A DNA stretch of 64,000 nt from Castor canadensis (lineage: Eukaryota > Chordata > Mammalia > Rodentia > Castoridae). The notes below the pieces were generated by a model. That model searched no databases and was not told the DNA's origin. It saw only the letters and a program-made list of their open reading frames with translations. This document shows, piece by piece, positions 12,023 to 23,532 of this stretch (position 1 is the stretch's first letter; each line of letters opens with the position of its first letter). Location of the stretch: the NCBI RefSeq assembly GCF_047511655.1, contig NC_133393.1:2299001-2363000 (forward strand). Reading direction: 5' to 3'. Made by a program: the position numbers and the translations under genes.

Positions 12023-15000
12023 AAAAAAAAAGGAATTGAAATCTTACAACTGTTTAATGACTTCAGGTAATGTTTTTATTCTACCATCCACATCACTGCT
12101 GCCTCACCAATTAAAAGAAGTACATAGAAACCATACATGTAATAGTTATTTAATACACAACTACATTATGAATCAAAGTAATGTGAACGATTTCATCACA
12201 GATGAAAGTAAGAGTTCTAATTGTAGCCCTTAAAACTGAATGCTGAGATTGAGCCACTTTTATGGGTAATGAAAGAAAACAGAAAAGTACATGCTACTTG
12301 ATGGGGAAAAAACAGTGTATGATCTTACAAAAAGACCACTAACAGAATCCATAACACAGTAATACTTGAAGCATTCTAAGGTCAAAGCAGAAATATTTAG
12401 GTATTACCAAATATAAAACATTTACTTTCACTTCTACCAAGGAATATACTCAAGAATAGTAAAAATAATATAACTTGAGAGATCTTCAAAGTCCTAAAAG
12501 AAACCTGAGAACTCTTGACGAGTCATCAGAAAATCCAATAAACCATTTGGAATAGTCAGTTACCTCAATAAAACCAGTAAAGCCCTTAAGACCTAAAGAC
12601 AACTGGCTAACTTTAAGAGCTGTGCTATAGAACATTTGTATAAGATGAAATTTGTCACAAATATGTAAATAATAGATTTGTTTGATTATGCAGAAATGAG
12701 ATAATACTGCCATTAAACATGAAGGCATCAAAAATTGTTAAAAGTTCAGGAGCCAGGAAACACTTTGAGCCTGGACTGGCTATGTATGTTTTTCAAAAAG
12801 GACATTAGGGAGAAATCGAAAATCTGGTACAGTAATTCTTAAGATGGTATTTCAATATACAAATACAAAGCCACATCAAAATCCTGGCTAGTACACACTG
12901 GCAGAATAAAAAATATAATCAACATCAAAGAGACTGAAGGAAGATCAGACATCCTTTTAGAAAGAGGTATTGTATAAAGGAGAAGGAGAGATCTATGTAA
13001 AGAATAATTATAATAACTCTGACTGGACTGTGACCATTCCCAGATATATCCCACAGGAAACAAACATAATTTCTAATTTCAATGTTACCAGGCATTACTG
13101 TAAAAGTTTTCATTACAATAAAGTCAGACAAATAAAAAGACAAAAAAGTATAAAAATATCCCATTAATAAGGGGGAAGAGATTTAATAAAACAACAGTCT
13201 CATCACTTACCCTGGAAGGGACATTCCATAAATTTTAATGATTTACAAAACTGTATGTAGGAAAAAAATCAGTGAAAGACTACATTCAATAAAGTAGTTA
13301 TCAGATAACTGGTAACCAACTCCTGTGTATTCTAAGTGAAAAAAAATAAGAACTGGTTTGTGTACCCCCTAAAAACCATACGGAATATGACTGGCCAACT
13401 GAATGACATGTGTAAGATGCAACAATTACACTGGTCTAGCCACTAACGTTAAGCACATCATAGTAAATTTCAAAGGACAAGAGAACCAAAATAGTGCAAG
13501 ACTGGGGCAAAATATGCCTCACATTAAAAAAGAAAGTTTTCTGTTATTGCGATCTTTAAATTATTTCTAAAAAGATCCAAGCCATAATTTCAGGCCTTCA
13601 TCAAAATCCCAATTAATTTTATCTTCAAGAAGAATAAATGTGTTGCTTAACTCTATGCTACCCATATCAGTGTCCAATTTTACAGCTAGAAGGATTACGG
13701 AGTTTGTCTTTTCCAACCTCCTTGTTCACAATACCTGAGAGGTTATCCTGGATGTATCAGGCCCTTAGGGACATTATATCAATCAGGTCACTTAGGTAAA
13801 ATTCAGAAAACTATTAGTGTGGTGCTAAACAGTATCTGAGTAGCCTAAAAGAGTTTATACATCCCTCAAAATAACATTTTGAGGCTAAGTAAATAAGTGG
13901 AATTATACTAATAAGCTGCCACACAGTTTTTTAAAAAGACAAAGTTGAAATATAATTATACTGATAAGGAAGCTTTCACAATCTTATACATATAGATATA
14001 TACAAATATATATATATGTACATAAAGTGTCAGGAAATTTACTGCTTTTGTAAAAATGTCCTTGCTTTTTCTAACCAAGTAAAACACATTCACTTATCAA
14101 ATGTAAGTTGTGTTACCATGGCTAAGAACAAGACTAGAAAAGAGACAAATAGCTTAATCAGAAAATCTAGAATCTACAGAGAGAAAGCAAAACAAACTTG
14201 ATGCCAAGAAAACTGGCCAATAACTAAAAGCTAAAAGGAATTTCTGTGATGTTAAATAAGGAGTAAGGAAATAAACACTATACAACTTTCTGAAATCAAT
14301 CAACAGTGCTATAAAGAAAACAAATTAACATTCAGAAGGAGAGTACATTTAAATAGTGCAATTGTACAGACAATGAATTAAACTAAAAGGTTAAATCACA
14401 GTACAGAATTCACATAAATACCACCGGCAATATATGCCATACATTGAAATTTAAGTTTTAAACATAAGTGTGAAATTTTAAAAGGCACTTCATAACAATT
14501 AATGGAAGTAGTGTATCTCTATACATAGTAACTATAAGAAATCACATTGTCTCCACATGTATTTTATGTCTAGTCAAGAAATAACATTTTGAAAGAATAA
14601 TTGGACACATCCCTTTGAGACTATCATATCATTAAACTTGCATCTTTTCCAAGGCCTCCCAAAAAATCTAGCTTTATTTTATGTCTAGTTAGTCTAATAA
14701 AAAACTTTTGCCACAGGCTCTGCACATGGCAGGCACAGTATAAATATTTATGGGTTCTATAACCTACTTGGGTTGTCTCCCTAAATCACTACTTTTAGTT
14801 TTCTAACACCATCACCACTTAAGTATACAAGATTAAAAAAAAAAAAAAAAGATAACCAGGTTAGGGATATATCAGGTATTGTTTCTTCTGCAGACAATAA
14901 ACTACTCTATAGCTAAAAGGTGTTCCTCCCCTACTGTACTGTCATCACCCCCAATCAAATGTCAAATACTTTCATTAAGTTCCTTATTTGGTCACTGACT

Positions 15001-15140
15001 TGGTGATTTCCTGATACCTCTCCTCTTTCAGGAGATGCTTGGGTACCAACTACAGTAGTTAAAAAACTTTTATTTTATTACTGAGCAGCATAAATATCAC
15101 AAGAGGAAAAGAATAATGTTGTCTTAAAAATATTTAAGAC

Positions 15141-15252
15141 CCAAGTGTGGTGGTACACGCTTGTAATCCCAGCATTTGGAAGGCTAAAGCAGGAGGACTG
15201 CTGAGTTTGAAGTCAACCTAGGGTACACAGAGAGACCCTGTCTCAATAAAAG
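15141..15252 (+). mobile_element. B1-like SINE
   Basis: GTGTGGTGGTACACGCTTGT through AGAGACCCTGTCTCAATAAA, close to the B1 consensus. Confidence 0.85.
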
Positions 15253-17038
15253 AAAAACAAATCTAGTCCCCTCTCCGAAACAAAGGAAGATCCACACATT
15301 GATGTGAATACAGTTACCACTAATGAACTAAACTCTTAAAAATGGTTAAGGTGCTAAGTTTTATGTGTTTTATCACAATTTAAAAGGGGGAAAAGAAAGA
15401 AGCAGCATATTAAGTGGAAGTGCCAAAGCAATTTCAGAGAATCATTATCTTCAAGCATCATTAATTTTGGTTTAGTTTTTGGAAAACAAGGGTATCTCAA
15501 AAATCACCAAATCTGTGAAATACCATCTAATTCAGGGGAAGAACAGGGAAGACTGGAAAACTGGGTCAGTCTGAAGTTGCCTTAACTAGTTGGGAACTTA
15601 TGTGCAGTCACATAAAACCCTCCCAAGGTATCTTTTTCCAATTCAATCTGGGTGCCTAGTCCCTTCTCAGAAGAAAACTATACTGCCAATGTCAAGGACA
15701 CAAGACTGCTTCACTGTTATAGTACATATTACAAGCTATGAACATCTGTGTATGACTTCTTAGGCCCATGTTTCTTTTCAGGTAAGCAGTGTTCTTCTGG
15801 AGTTCAGTCTGAAAGATTTTTGGAGAACACTGGCATGGACCTGAAGAAGTGGAAGTAGAACAGTGGATAATATAGAAAAATAAGGTAAATGTTATCTCCA
15901 GGTACAACTTGGTTAAATTTCTAAATGATCTTTATCATGACCAGTTCAGGCTTAGTGTACAAACAGGATAAATAGGACCAATACAGTATCCTACAATTAC
16001 CTGACAAAATGACTTCTTCCCAGTAGGGATATCTGTGCCATCAATTTCTATAGCACAAACAGGAAGAGGAAGAAGGTAGATTAAAAGAGTGCTGAATATG
16101 GCTATGATGGGGAGGAGAAATAAGCTTCCCAAAAACTACTAAAAGGTCGGCATCACAGAAAATGCCAATTACTACAGTGTTATAACTATGGCAAGAACAG
16201 AGATCACATAAACCTTAAAAGAGGGCTATATTCCACTAATAGTATACCCAAAAACAGTTGACCAAGCAGTTTTTTAAGACAGATGTTTGACAAACCAGTA
16301 AGTTACAGAATTTTAAGTCTATGAAAAAAAAAAACTTTTTTTGGCTGTTAAGCAAGTAACACCAGAGTGATGTATTCAGACCTCTCAAACTTGACATTTT
16401 CTCCTTTCCCAAAGTCATGCTGTGAAGACAAGGATCTAAGGCCTGGTACACCATACAGCCACTGCCTTGAGATTACAGAAGATACTGTAGGATATGTAAC
16501 TGAGGTATGTGATGCCAGCTCCAGTATGATGGAAAACTAATATTTGAACAAAAAGATAAGTCACCCCTTCAGGTGAGTCTGACAACATTAAGAGACCAAT
16601 TTAACCAAGAACATGTCACGGAAGTCTTGATCTCAGTCCATCAAGAAATCATTAATGGGTATCATCATTTAGATATCCAGAAACAGAACTGTGAGGCTTG
16701 CTACCTTCATGACATCCTTAACTTAAGGATTTCTCCATGAGATTGAGACTGACGGCTTTCTCTTTCAGTAGGAGATCAGATAGTCAGGCATGTTTGGAAT
16801 TCTTGCTCTTAAAGAATTCAGATTGTCCTACTTGGATGACTTAAATAATATCCTTTATTTCCAGGGAATGGATGCACATATCTATTGGATTGAGAGTGTG
16901 ATGTATCATCAAGCTCAAAAGATTTAACCATTTAGAAGATAGGTTTAAGAAGGCCATCTTGGTGAAAGGCCCAGATTATAGAGACTTCTATGATTTGAGT
17001 CTCATAGTTGGTAGGAGAGCCTGACAGGTCAAAGACCA

Positions 17039-17330
17039 CTAGAATTGATGACAAAAAAGAATTATCTCACATGTAGCTTTATGAGTGGCAATGGTATGGT
17101 AACCATCTGTCTTGATGAAGACAGTTACTGTGAAAATTTCTACACATGATGTTACAGGCAGGAAAGTCTTTTTCAAGTTGGTGTCCAGAAGACTTTTGAC
17201 ATCTAGCCATCCCAACTGGAAGCAAATTGGATTTGGCAAAATTTTATTTGAATTCCAACTGGCACATAGCTTCATGGCTGATTCTGAAGTCTCACAGAGC
17301 TTGATAGTAGTATGAACTCATGGTGAGTTG
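17039..17330 (-). pseudogene. Relic of a DIRS-like reverse transcriptase downstream of the gag-derived exon
   Basis: On the minus strand, in two overlapping frames, I see KSNLLP and then LGWLDVKSLLDTNLKKTFLP. This is the pattern (KSNL.PSQ, FLG..LDT...K.FLP) that follows the YLDD catalytic box in DIRS-type reverse transcriptases. A frameshift separates the two pieces and stops flank them. It lies about 500 bases downstream of the gag-derived exon on the same strand, where pol of the donor element would be expected. The resemblance is read by eye and could be wrong; a translated search would decide. Confidence 0.4.
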
Positions 17331-17673
17331 GTCATCTTGACAGTGTCTGTTGACAGACCAATAATCTTTTGAAGATCTATCAAGATGAAGCCTGAACAAG
17401 GAAGCACTGATGACCTAAAAGTGAAGGATCTACCTCTGGTCTTAGTAAACAGAGATGTAACAGACTGTTTCCAAATCCACAATCTCTTTGTCCTCAGTTT
17501 ATCACAAGACTCTCCTGAAGAAGAACTCTTCCTTTAATCACAAGACAATTCAAATTCCAAAGTGTCCTCCTCTAGACTTAAGTCTGGATTAGAAATAATG
17601 GGTAAATCTTTGTTCAACCCTCCTTACAACAAAGTCTCCCCATTGTTCACTTGTCCAAAAAAACATGAGTCTC

Positions 17674-17679
17674 TTTATT
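17674..17679 (-). promoter_or_regulatory. Candidate polyadenylation signal for the LAP2alpha-like isoform
   Basis: TTTATT on the plus strand gives AATAAA on the minus strand, about 170 bases after the stop codon of the alternative terminal exon. It is the first canonical hexamer I noticed downstream, so it could end the short ZNF451 transcript. No downstream element was tested. Confidence 0.45.
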
Positions 17680-17847
17680 ATATACTTAATTCCAAAAGTC
17701 TAGAATTCAAACATCAGCTGTGATCACTCCAGACATGCACTCAGTTTTTAAGATGACCTCCTACCTGTAGATCCTGTCTGAGTGGGGAAGGAACAAAATA
17801 GGCTCTTGGATGACTATCTTTACTAATAACCTATCGTAAACAGGTTA

Positions 17848-19335
17848 TTAATTCTTATACCCATGGCGTTCTGGAGATTCTCCCTTCTTTCTATATCTAT
17901 AGGGGTGGTTTCGCGGTTTGTACCAGTCCCCTTTGGAGTACCCTCTGTTGTGATAATGAGCTTTCTGTTCATGACTATAAAAGTATCGATGCTGGTTATA
18001 GTATTTACTGTGATCCTTATAATCATTTTCTTTAATACTGTTTTCTTCTGCAACAACAGCATCTACATCTTGACCAAAAAGGGAAGCACCATCAAATGGC
18101 AAGTGTAAGATTTTCTCCTGCGTTTTCTTAGTGAGAGATGTCAGTCGGAGCCAGGCCTGCCTTCTGTAGTCTATTGCCATGGCCATGACTCTAACTACAG
18201 AGTCCATTATGTCCCTAGTTGTACAAAGCTGCCAAAGGCCCGCATCCATACCATCAGATATTATACACCTTGCTTTTCCACGGTCAAACTCTGGGTCATG
18301 AACCAGCTCCTCCATGTCTTCCCAGAGTTTTCGCTGATACTGAGTCATATAGGCCATGTAGCTAGCAGCTCGGGCTGCAATGGAGGCAGCATGGTAGAAC
18401 CTACAACCCATGATCTCCATTTCTTTTGAGGTAGAATCTAGAGGAGATGTCGAGTTTCCTCTTTTGCCATGCTCTAATGCTTCAACAATAGGGCCCTCAG
18501 CTGGTGGATTTGGTTGGAAAGGAGAGGTATCCTTGGCCACAGAATATACCCTGTGCCCCATGAAGGAAGAAGGATGGCAATCAGCAGGGTCTTTAAAGAC
18601 TTCAGTGGTGGCAATTCTCAAAAGAGGATGCAATGGAGGAACCAAACGTTTTTTAGAGGTCACACAATCAGGTTTCCCTTCACAGGATTCAGTTTCCGGT
18701 TGTAAAGTTACCCTCTTTATAACACCTCTTTGTTCCATTCTCTTCAAAAGACCTGTGAAACTAGACTGGGTGTGGTCAGGTGACTGCCCTTTGTCTTCAG
18801 CTGATGGGAACTTGCAATCAACCTCTTCTTCAACTGTGGCCAAGTTTTCATCCTTAGAGGTTGAGATATCCCAAGGAACTGAGGTGTTCTCATTTGGCCT
18901 AGAATGATGAAATCTAAAACAGCTCCTGGACTGCAGATCACGTATCACCCGGGACATCTCAGCCACTTGTGTCTGAAGATAGAGTATGGCATCCTGTCCG
19001 TGCTGTGAAGCTGAGGCCGATGCTACAGGTAAATTCTCTTTAACCTCAGAAGATTCTTGGGGGACCAGAGGTGGAGATGAAGACAGAGTCTGATAATTTT
19101 GTGATGACTTAAGTGTCTCTGTCTCAGAGCTCTTAATATCTGAATTATTTTGATCATTTTTCTGGTTCTCCAATGAGTTCTCAACAGAGGAAGGTTGAGA
19201 AACTATTCTTTGTGGGCTGCTGGTACAACTCCCAGAGGAGGAGCTGCTGTCTCCAATGGGAAGAGGAACACTGCAGCTAGAGCACATTTCTGGGCGATGA
19301 TTCTCAGAGGATGGCACCTTAGATTCAGGCATTCT
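17848..19335 (-). CDS. ZNF451: ZNF451 alternative terminal exon: LAP2alpha-like, DIRS gag-derived
   Basis: An intact frame of 496 codons including TAA at 17,848-17,850. The acceptor is a long pyrimidine tract then ACCCAG (AG at 19,336-19,337), giving a phase-0 start RMPESK that joins exon 3 in frame. With exons 1-3 it predicts a protein of about 557 residues. Exon residues about 10-90 are Ser-rich and low complexity; about 105-130 form a likely coiled coil (ILYLQTQVAEMSRVIRDLQS). About 305-425 is the LAP2alpha-like helical domain, with the core YHAASIAARAASYMAYMTQY and ending LPFDGASLFG. The last 60 or so residues are rich in Tyr, His, Arg and Lys, as in a nucleic-acid-binding gag tail. Known: a short ZNF451 isoform and TMPO/LAP2alpha share this domain, which is derived from a DIRS-like retrotransposon gag. 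The absence of any stop argues for selection on it here. Ligase function comes from the spliced N-terminus; the role of this tail is inferred to be dimerisation or chromatin binding. Confidence 0.88.
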   Translation of the reverse strand, partial: RMPESKVPSSENHRPEMCSSCSVPLPIGDSSSSSGSCTSSPQRIVSQPSSVENSLENQKNDQNNSDIKSSETETLKSSQNYQTLSSSPPLVPQESSEVKENLPVASASASQHGQDAILYLQTQVAEMSRVIRDLQSRSCFRFHHSRPNENTSVPWDISTSKDENLATVEEEVDCKFPSAEDKGQSPDHTQSSFTGLLKRMEQRGVIKRVTLQPETESCEGKPDCVTSKKRLVPPLHPLLRIATTEVFKDPADCHPSSFMGHRVYSVAKDTSPFQPNPPAEGPIVEALEHGKRGNSTSPLDSTSKEMEIMGCRFYHAASIAARAASYMAYMTQYQRKLWEDMEELVHDPEFDRGKARCIISDGMDAGLWQLCTTRDIMDSVVRVMAMAIDYRRQAWLRLTSLTKKTQEKILHLPFDGASLFGQDVDAVVAEENSIKENDYKDHSKYYNQHRYFYSHEQKAHYHNRGYSKGDWYKPRNHPYRYRKKGESPERHGYKN

Positions 19336-19891
19336 CTGGGTTATCCACATGAGTAAGAAAACCAAGGAAGAAAAAAAAATGCTTTTAATATGTTAACTTT
19401 CAAGTGCAGAGATGCATGTCCAGTAAGTAGAATTCAAATTTTAAATTATTATAAATAATTTAAATTGCAAATACTACAGGTCAGTGAAGAATAGAAGTCA
19501 AATCCACAAGCTTTGCTACCACAAATCCCAATGATGCAGTCTAATATGGGACTTTGTCTACAAACAAGCAAGAGACTAAAAATAAGCTCACTTCAAGTGG
19601 TACTGTCATAGCCTGCTGCTTGATTTTGAGCTAAGATAAGATGAGGTGGTGAGACCACTGGTAAGAACAATTAATGAAAATATCCCTACTCAATATATGT
19701 AAGTTAACAAGTGGAAGCTAATAATGGCAGAGAAAACTTGAGGAAAGTCCTAAGGAGAAGAAAAAAAATCTGCAACTCCCTATTAGTCATTTTAAGCCCC
19801 TGTAAAATTCTGTCAGTAAGTCTCCATGAATAAAACTTTCTAGTTGTATATTCCTGTTTTATGGTTTGAATTTTATTTATTTATTTATTTA

Positions 19892-20096
19892 TTGGTGGAC
19901 TGAGGTTTGAACTCAGGGCCTTGCACATGCTAGGAAGACACTCTTACCACTTAAGCTATTCCGCCAACCCCTTTTTTGTGTTGGGTGTTTTCGAGATAGG
20001 GTCTCGCAAACTATTTATTCAGGCTGATTTCAAACCGTGATCCTCATCTCTGCTTCCTAAGTAGGATTACAGGCATGAGCCCAAGGCGCCCGGCTT
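19892..20096 (-). mobile_element. Composite B1-tRNA SINE, reverse, between ZNF451 exon 3 and the LAP2alpha-like exon
   Basis: A reverse tRNA-like part (GGTTTGAACTCAGGGCCTTG) is followed by a B1-like part ending GGCGCCCGGC. Confidence 0.8.
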
Positions 20097-20956
20097 AAGG
20101 TTTGAAATTTGAAGGAGAGTACAAGTTTATTACCTCATTTCATCCTCACAACAACCCTGTGAGGTAGGTATTATTCTCACTTGATTGATAAAAGGGGTAC
20201 AGCTGTGTCCTAAACCAGTATTGGTATTTTGATTCCAAGTCCAAGTCTCAATCCCCCATATCATACAGCAAGTAGCTTTCTGGCCACCATGAGCAACAGC
20301 CAGGAATTCTCCAATCCATCAGGAAAATAGTCCATTAATAGAAATTTGGGCTAAGGCAAAGACAAATGAAAAGCAAGATTGCTACAAAGGGTTCAACTAA
20401 TTCAACTCTCAGAGTAAATAAACAAGGGTCAAGCCCACAACCAGCAAAGTCACAGGTAAGATAATAATTCCAAATGAACTGGGGGAAAGAGAAGGTTCAA
20501 AGGGATGAAGACTGAAGTAATGTATCAGCTGTAAATCATTCCCCACATTCCATTTTCACACATCCTTTCTACCAAAATAAGCCAAAGTTTCTGTGGCCAT
20601 GTGCTTCTGGAAGGAAAAGATTCAGTTCTACATGGCAACAGACGAAGAGTACAACAAATAACAAACACAAGAGAAGCCAAAAAGCTTGCAGGGTTTATTA
20701 TTATTATTATTAATTTCCCTCTAGAGTTTAGAACTTCCTAGAGTTAATTTATCTTTCCACATTCTCACTGAAAGTAGAAGAAACAAAATTGGAAGGAAAT
20801 GTTCTGGGCAAAAAAACTTCTTGTAGTGCCTATCACAGCCATTCTCTAAAGTGCTATCACTCCTCAACACAGCCATCACTGATTGGTGAACTCTTTTAAA
20901 AAAGCCTCTTAACTTGACACAAGTGAAAAAGTACAAGTCAAATGCAATGTACTTAC

Positions 20957-21037
20957 ATCGCTATGAGAGGTGGTAGGCTCTTCGTCATCACTGCTGACCA
21001 GATCAATGTACTCAAGAACCGGTCTTAGTGGTCCTTC
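20957..21037 (-). CDS. ZNF451: ZNF451 coding exon 3 (PLRP linker and second SIM)
   Basis: An 81-base, 27-codon phase-0 exon with acceptor TATAG (AG at 21,038-21,039) and donor GTAAGT (20,951-20,956). It encodes [20 protein letters not shown] followed by a short Ser/Thr/His tail. In ZNF451 the PLRP turn and the IDLV core with its acidic tail form the inter-SIM linker and SIM2 of the catalytic module. The exon lies 6.7 kb downstream of exon 2 and 1.6 kb upstream of the LAP2alpha-like exon, to which it can splice in frame. A diverged paralogous exon is at 48,484-48,564. Confidence 0.93.
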
Positions 21038-21196
21038 CTATAATAGAATTGAGCAAATACACATATCATGAACAGTTATTTAAAACAAACTAACATTTAA
21101 AACAATATTTTTTTGGGTTTGTCTGTTGGGATTGGCTCTGAAGAGGAAATCTTATGGGTAGCAGAAAATAATCAAAAGCAGCAGAGCAAAATAATT

Positions 21197-21306
21197 CAGA
21201 GCTGGCATAGTGGTACATGCCTGTGATCCCAGCATTCTGGAGGCTGAGGCAAGAGGATCAGGAGCTCAAGGCCAGCCTGAGCTACACAGCAAGTTCCAGG
21301 CCAAGA
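21197..21306 (+). mobile_element. B1-like SINE
   Basis: GCCTGTGATCCCAGCATTCT through AGCTACACAGCAAGTTCC. Confidence 0.8.
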
Positions 21307-21344
21307 TACAGATACTATGAAGGGATGGGAATCAACAGTCTGTT

Positions 21345-21597
21345 AAGATATCTAAGCTCATCCTTATCTCAACCAGCAAAAATCCTTGTTCCTTCCTATT
21401 ACTGCTTATACTCTCTCTACAACAAAATTAGAAATAAGGGCAAAATAGTTTCTGCTGGGTATTGAGGGGCAGGGAGAGGGAGGGGGCGGAGTGGGTGGTA
21501 AGGGGGTGGGGGCAGGGGGGAGAAATGAACCAAGCCTTGTATGCTCATATGAATAATAAAAGAAAAATGAAGAAAAAAAAAAGATATCTAAGCTCAT
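21345..21597 (+). mobile_element. Young 5'-truncated L1 with 17-bp target-site duplications
   Basis: The L1 3' UTR (21,362-21,580) with G-rich tract and A-rich tail is flanked by perfect 17-base direct repeats AAGATATCTAAGCTCAT at 21,345-21,361 and 21,581-21,597. This is the hallmark of target-primed reverse transcription. It is inserted in ZNF451 intron 2. Confidence 0.93.
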
Positions 21598-21672
21598 GGG
21601 CTAGGGATAAGTAGCTCAGTGCTAGAGAGCTTGCCTAGCCTATGCAAAGCCCCAAATTCAATCCCCAAAACA
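21598..21672 (+). mobile_element. tRNA/ID-like SINE
   Basis: It begins directly at the right target-site duplication of the L1 tail: GTAGCTCAGTGCTAGAGAGC, then CAAATTCAATCCCC. Confidence 0.7.
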
Positions 21673-21876
21673 GGAAAAAAAGGAAAAAATAAGAATGATC
21701 CAAGCTCAAAACATGAGCTCTTTTACCAACAGCTTATCTTCATATCCCACACTGCACAGACTAAAACATCAAACCCAGATTCTTCCAACCTTTCTTTCCT
21801 TTCATGTTGATTTCTTCACAGACCAGGTCTTGAACACCAGGCTTAAGCGCCCAAATTTTATTCTATAGCAAATTAA

Positions 21877-22272
21877 GGCCAGGTGAGGTGGCTCACATAT
21901 GTAATTACAGCTACTCAGGAGGCAGAGATCGAGAGGATCACAGTCAAGGCCAGCTGGGGCAGAAAATTCATGAGACCTCATTTCAACCAATCAAAGCTGG
22001 GCGTGACACTGTGGGGCTGTCATCTCAGCTACACAGAAAGCATAAATAAGGAGGATCACAGTCCAGCCAAGGCATAAATAACTAAAGCAAGCTGGCGGAG
22101 TGGCTCAAGTGGTAGAACACCTGCCAAGCAAGTGTGAGGCTCTGAGTTCAAACCACAGCATCACCAAAAATCAATCAATCAAAAAGGAAAAAGGTCTGGG
22201 GGTATGGCTCAAGGGGTAGAGCACTTGTACAGCAAGCATAAAGCTCTTAAGTTCAAACCCCAGTACTGCTGA
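21877..22272 (+). mobile_element. Full composite SINE followed by a second tRNA-like SINE
   Basis: Two B1-like monomers (from 21,877 and 21,995) and a tRNA-like tail (to 22,173), then an independent tRNA-like copy at 22,191-22,272 (GGTATGGCTCAAGGGGTAGA). Confidence 0.85.
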
Positions 22273-22761
22273 CGCCACCCCCCCCACCAAGTCCCGAAAA
22301 ATCAAGGAATAAAAAGGTTTTTGAAATTCTGAGCTCAAATGACTAGAATGCTAGTCATTAGTATAAATTCGGAATGCAGACGTACAAAACTGATGTTCTT
22401 TTGGACATAATGGACTCAAGTATGAATAGGTACCTGGAAGACAGCTGGAAATGCAGGCCTGTAATCTGGGAGTATGAACATACCAGGAAACAGAGATTTG
22501 GGACTTGTGCCTTAGAATGCTGAACTCTACAACTAAACAGGAGCTTATATTGCCCCAACAAAAAGCTCTCTATGCTAAATGTGTGCAAAAACAATGAACA
22601 CCAAGAAGACATCACCCAATTTAGCAACAGGACATTTTTAAACGCCTTTGAGAGAACAATGTTGAAGAAAGAGAGCACAGAAGCCAGACTCTAAAAGAAC
22701 AACAAAAGCAAGGCGAGAATGAGGCAGAAAAAATAATGACAATTTTTTCAAGATATTGGGG

Positions 22762-22982
22762 GACAGGGGGAGGTGTGGCTCAGTGGCAGAGCACCTGCAC
22801 CTACCTAGCAAGAGCAAAGCCCTGAGTTCAAATCCCAATACCACACACACACATACACACACACAAAGATACTGGGGGGATGGGAAGTACATCTGAAATC
22901 CCAGCAGTTGGGAGGCTGAAGCAGAAATATCACAAGTTTGAGGCCAATCTGGGCTACACAGAGAGTCCCTGTTTCAAAAAAG
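22762..22982 (+). mobile_element. tRNA-like SINE, AC repeat and B1-like SINE in series
   Basis: The tRNA-like copy ends CAAATCCCAATACCA and runs into an AC microsatellite (22,843-22,866). A B1-like copy follows from about 22,875. Confidence 0.75.
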
Positions 22983-23036
22983 CAAAGGGCAGGCAGGGAA
23001 TTCTTAAGGGAAGTTTAATTTTCTTAAATATTTACT

Positions 23037-23142
23037 TAGAGACAGTGTTTCACTAGTAGCCCAGGAAAGCCTTGAACTATCAACCTTCCTGCCTCAGCCT
23101 TCTCAGTGCTGGAATCAGAGGTATGTATCACCACATTCAGCT
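23037..23142 (-). mobile_element. B1-like SINE, reverse
   Basis: GTAGCCCAGGAAAGCCTTGA and CTCAGTGCTGGAATCAGAGG. Confidence 0.7.
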
Positions 23143-23261
23143 TTTAGGAACTTATTACAGTACCACAGAAATAGTAACCAAAAAAGTCCCCAAGTAGGCA
23201 AAAAAAAAGAGAGACATGGGCAGAATTTCTGTGAACGTAAAGTACAGAAAAAGAGGGAAGC

Positions 23262-23532
23262 TAATCACAGTGATACATTTCTATAATTTCAGCATTTGAG
23301 AGATTGAGGCGGAAGGATCACTAGCTGGAGGCCAGCCTAGACTACAATACAGAATTCCTGCCAGCATGGCACCATAGGGAGATCCTAGTTCAACAAAGCA
23401 AAGACAAACAAAACGGAATGAAAAATGGCTATAAACGGGATTAAAAAGTAGCAGCAGAGGACTGGGGATGTAGTTCAATGGTACAGCACTTGTCTAGCAT
23501 GTGCAAGGCCATGAATTCAATCCATGGCATCT
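23262..23532 (+). mobile_element. B1-like SINE and tRNA-like SINE in tandem
   Basis: The B1-like part lies at 23,262-23,405 and the tRNA-like part at 23,455-23,532 (GATGTAGTTCAATGGTACAG), with an A-rich spacer. Confidence 0.7.

Larger units (their letters stand above)
1..17670 (-). other. Sequence downstream of the LAP2alpha-like exon (ZNF451 intron); no gene seen
   Basis: No coding exon was recognised. The zinc-finger exons of long ZNF451 isoforms should lie further left, outside the window, so this is most likely intron. It holds an old L1 (295-1,080), two further L1 pieces (5,642-6,740), about 20 SINEs and a purine-rich tract. The stretches 2,020-3,380, 8,310-9,580, 10,330-11,960, 12,030-15,135 and 15,260-17,030 hold nothing I can name. 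Confidence 0.6.

Noticed and set aside
16820-16870. SYLDDL on the plus strand, resembling an RT YxDD box
   Set aside because: It lies on the opposite strand to the DIRS-like gag and RT relic, and stops follow within a few dozen codons; taken as chance.
18410-18907. 165-codon plus-strand frame
   Set aside because: It is the antisense shadow of the LAP2alpha-like exon, with low-complexity composition and no family match.
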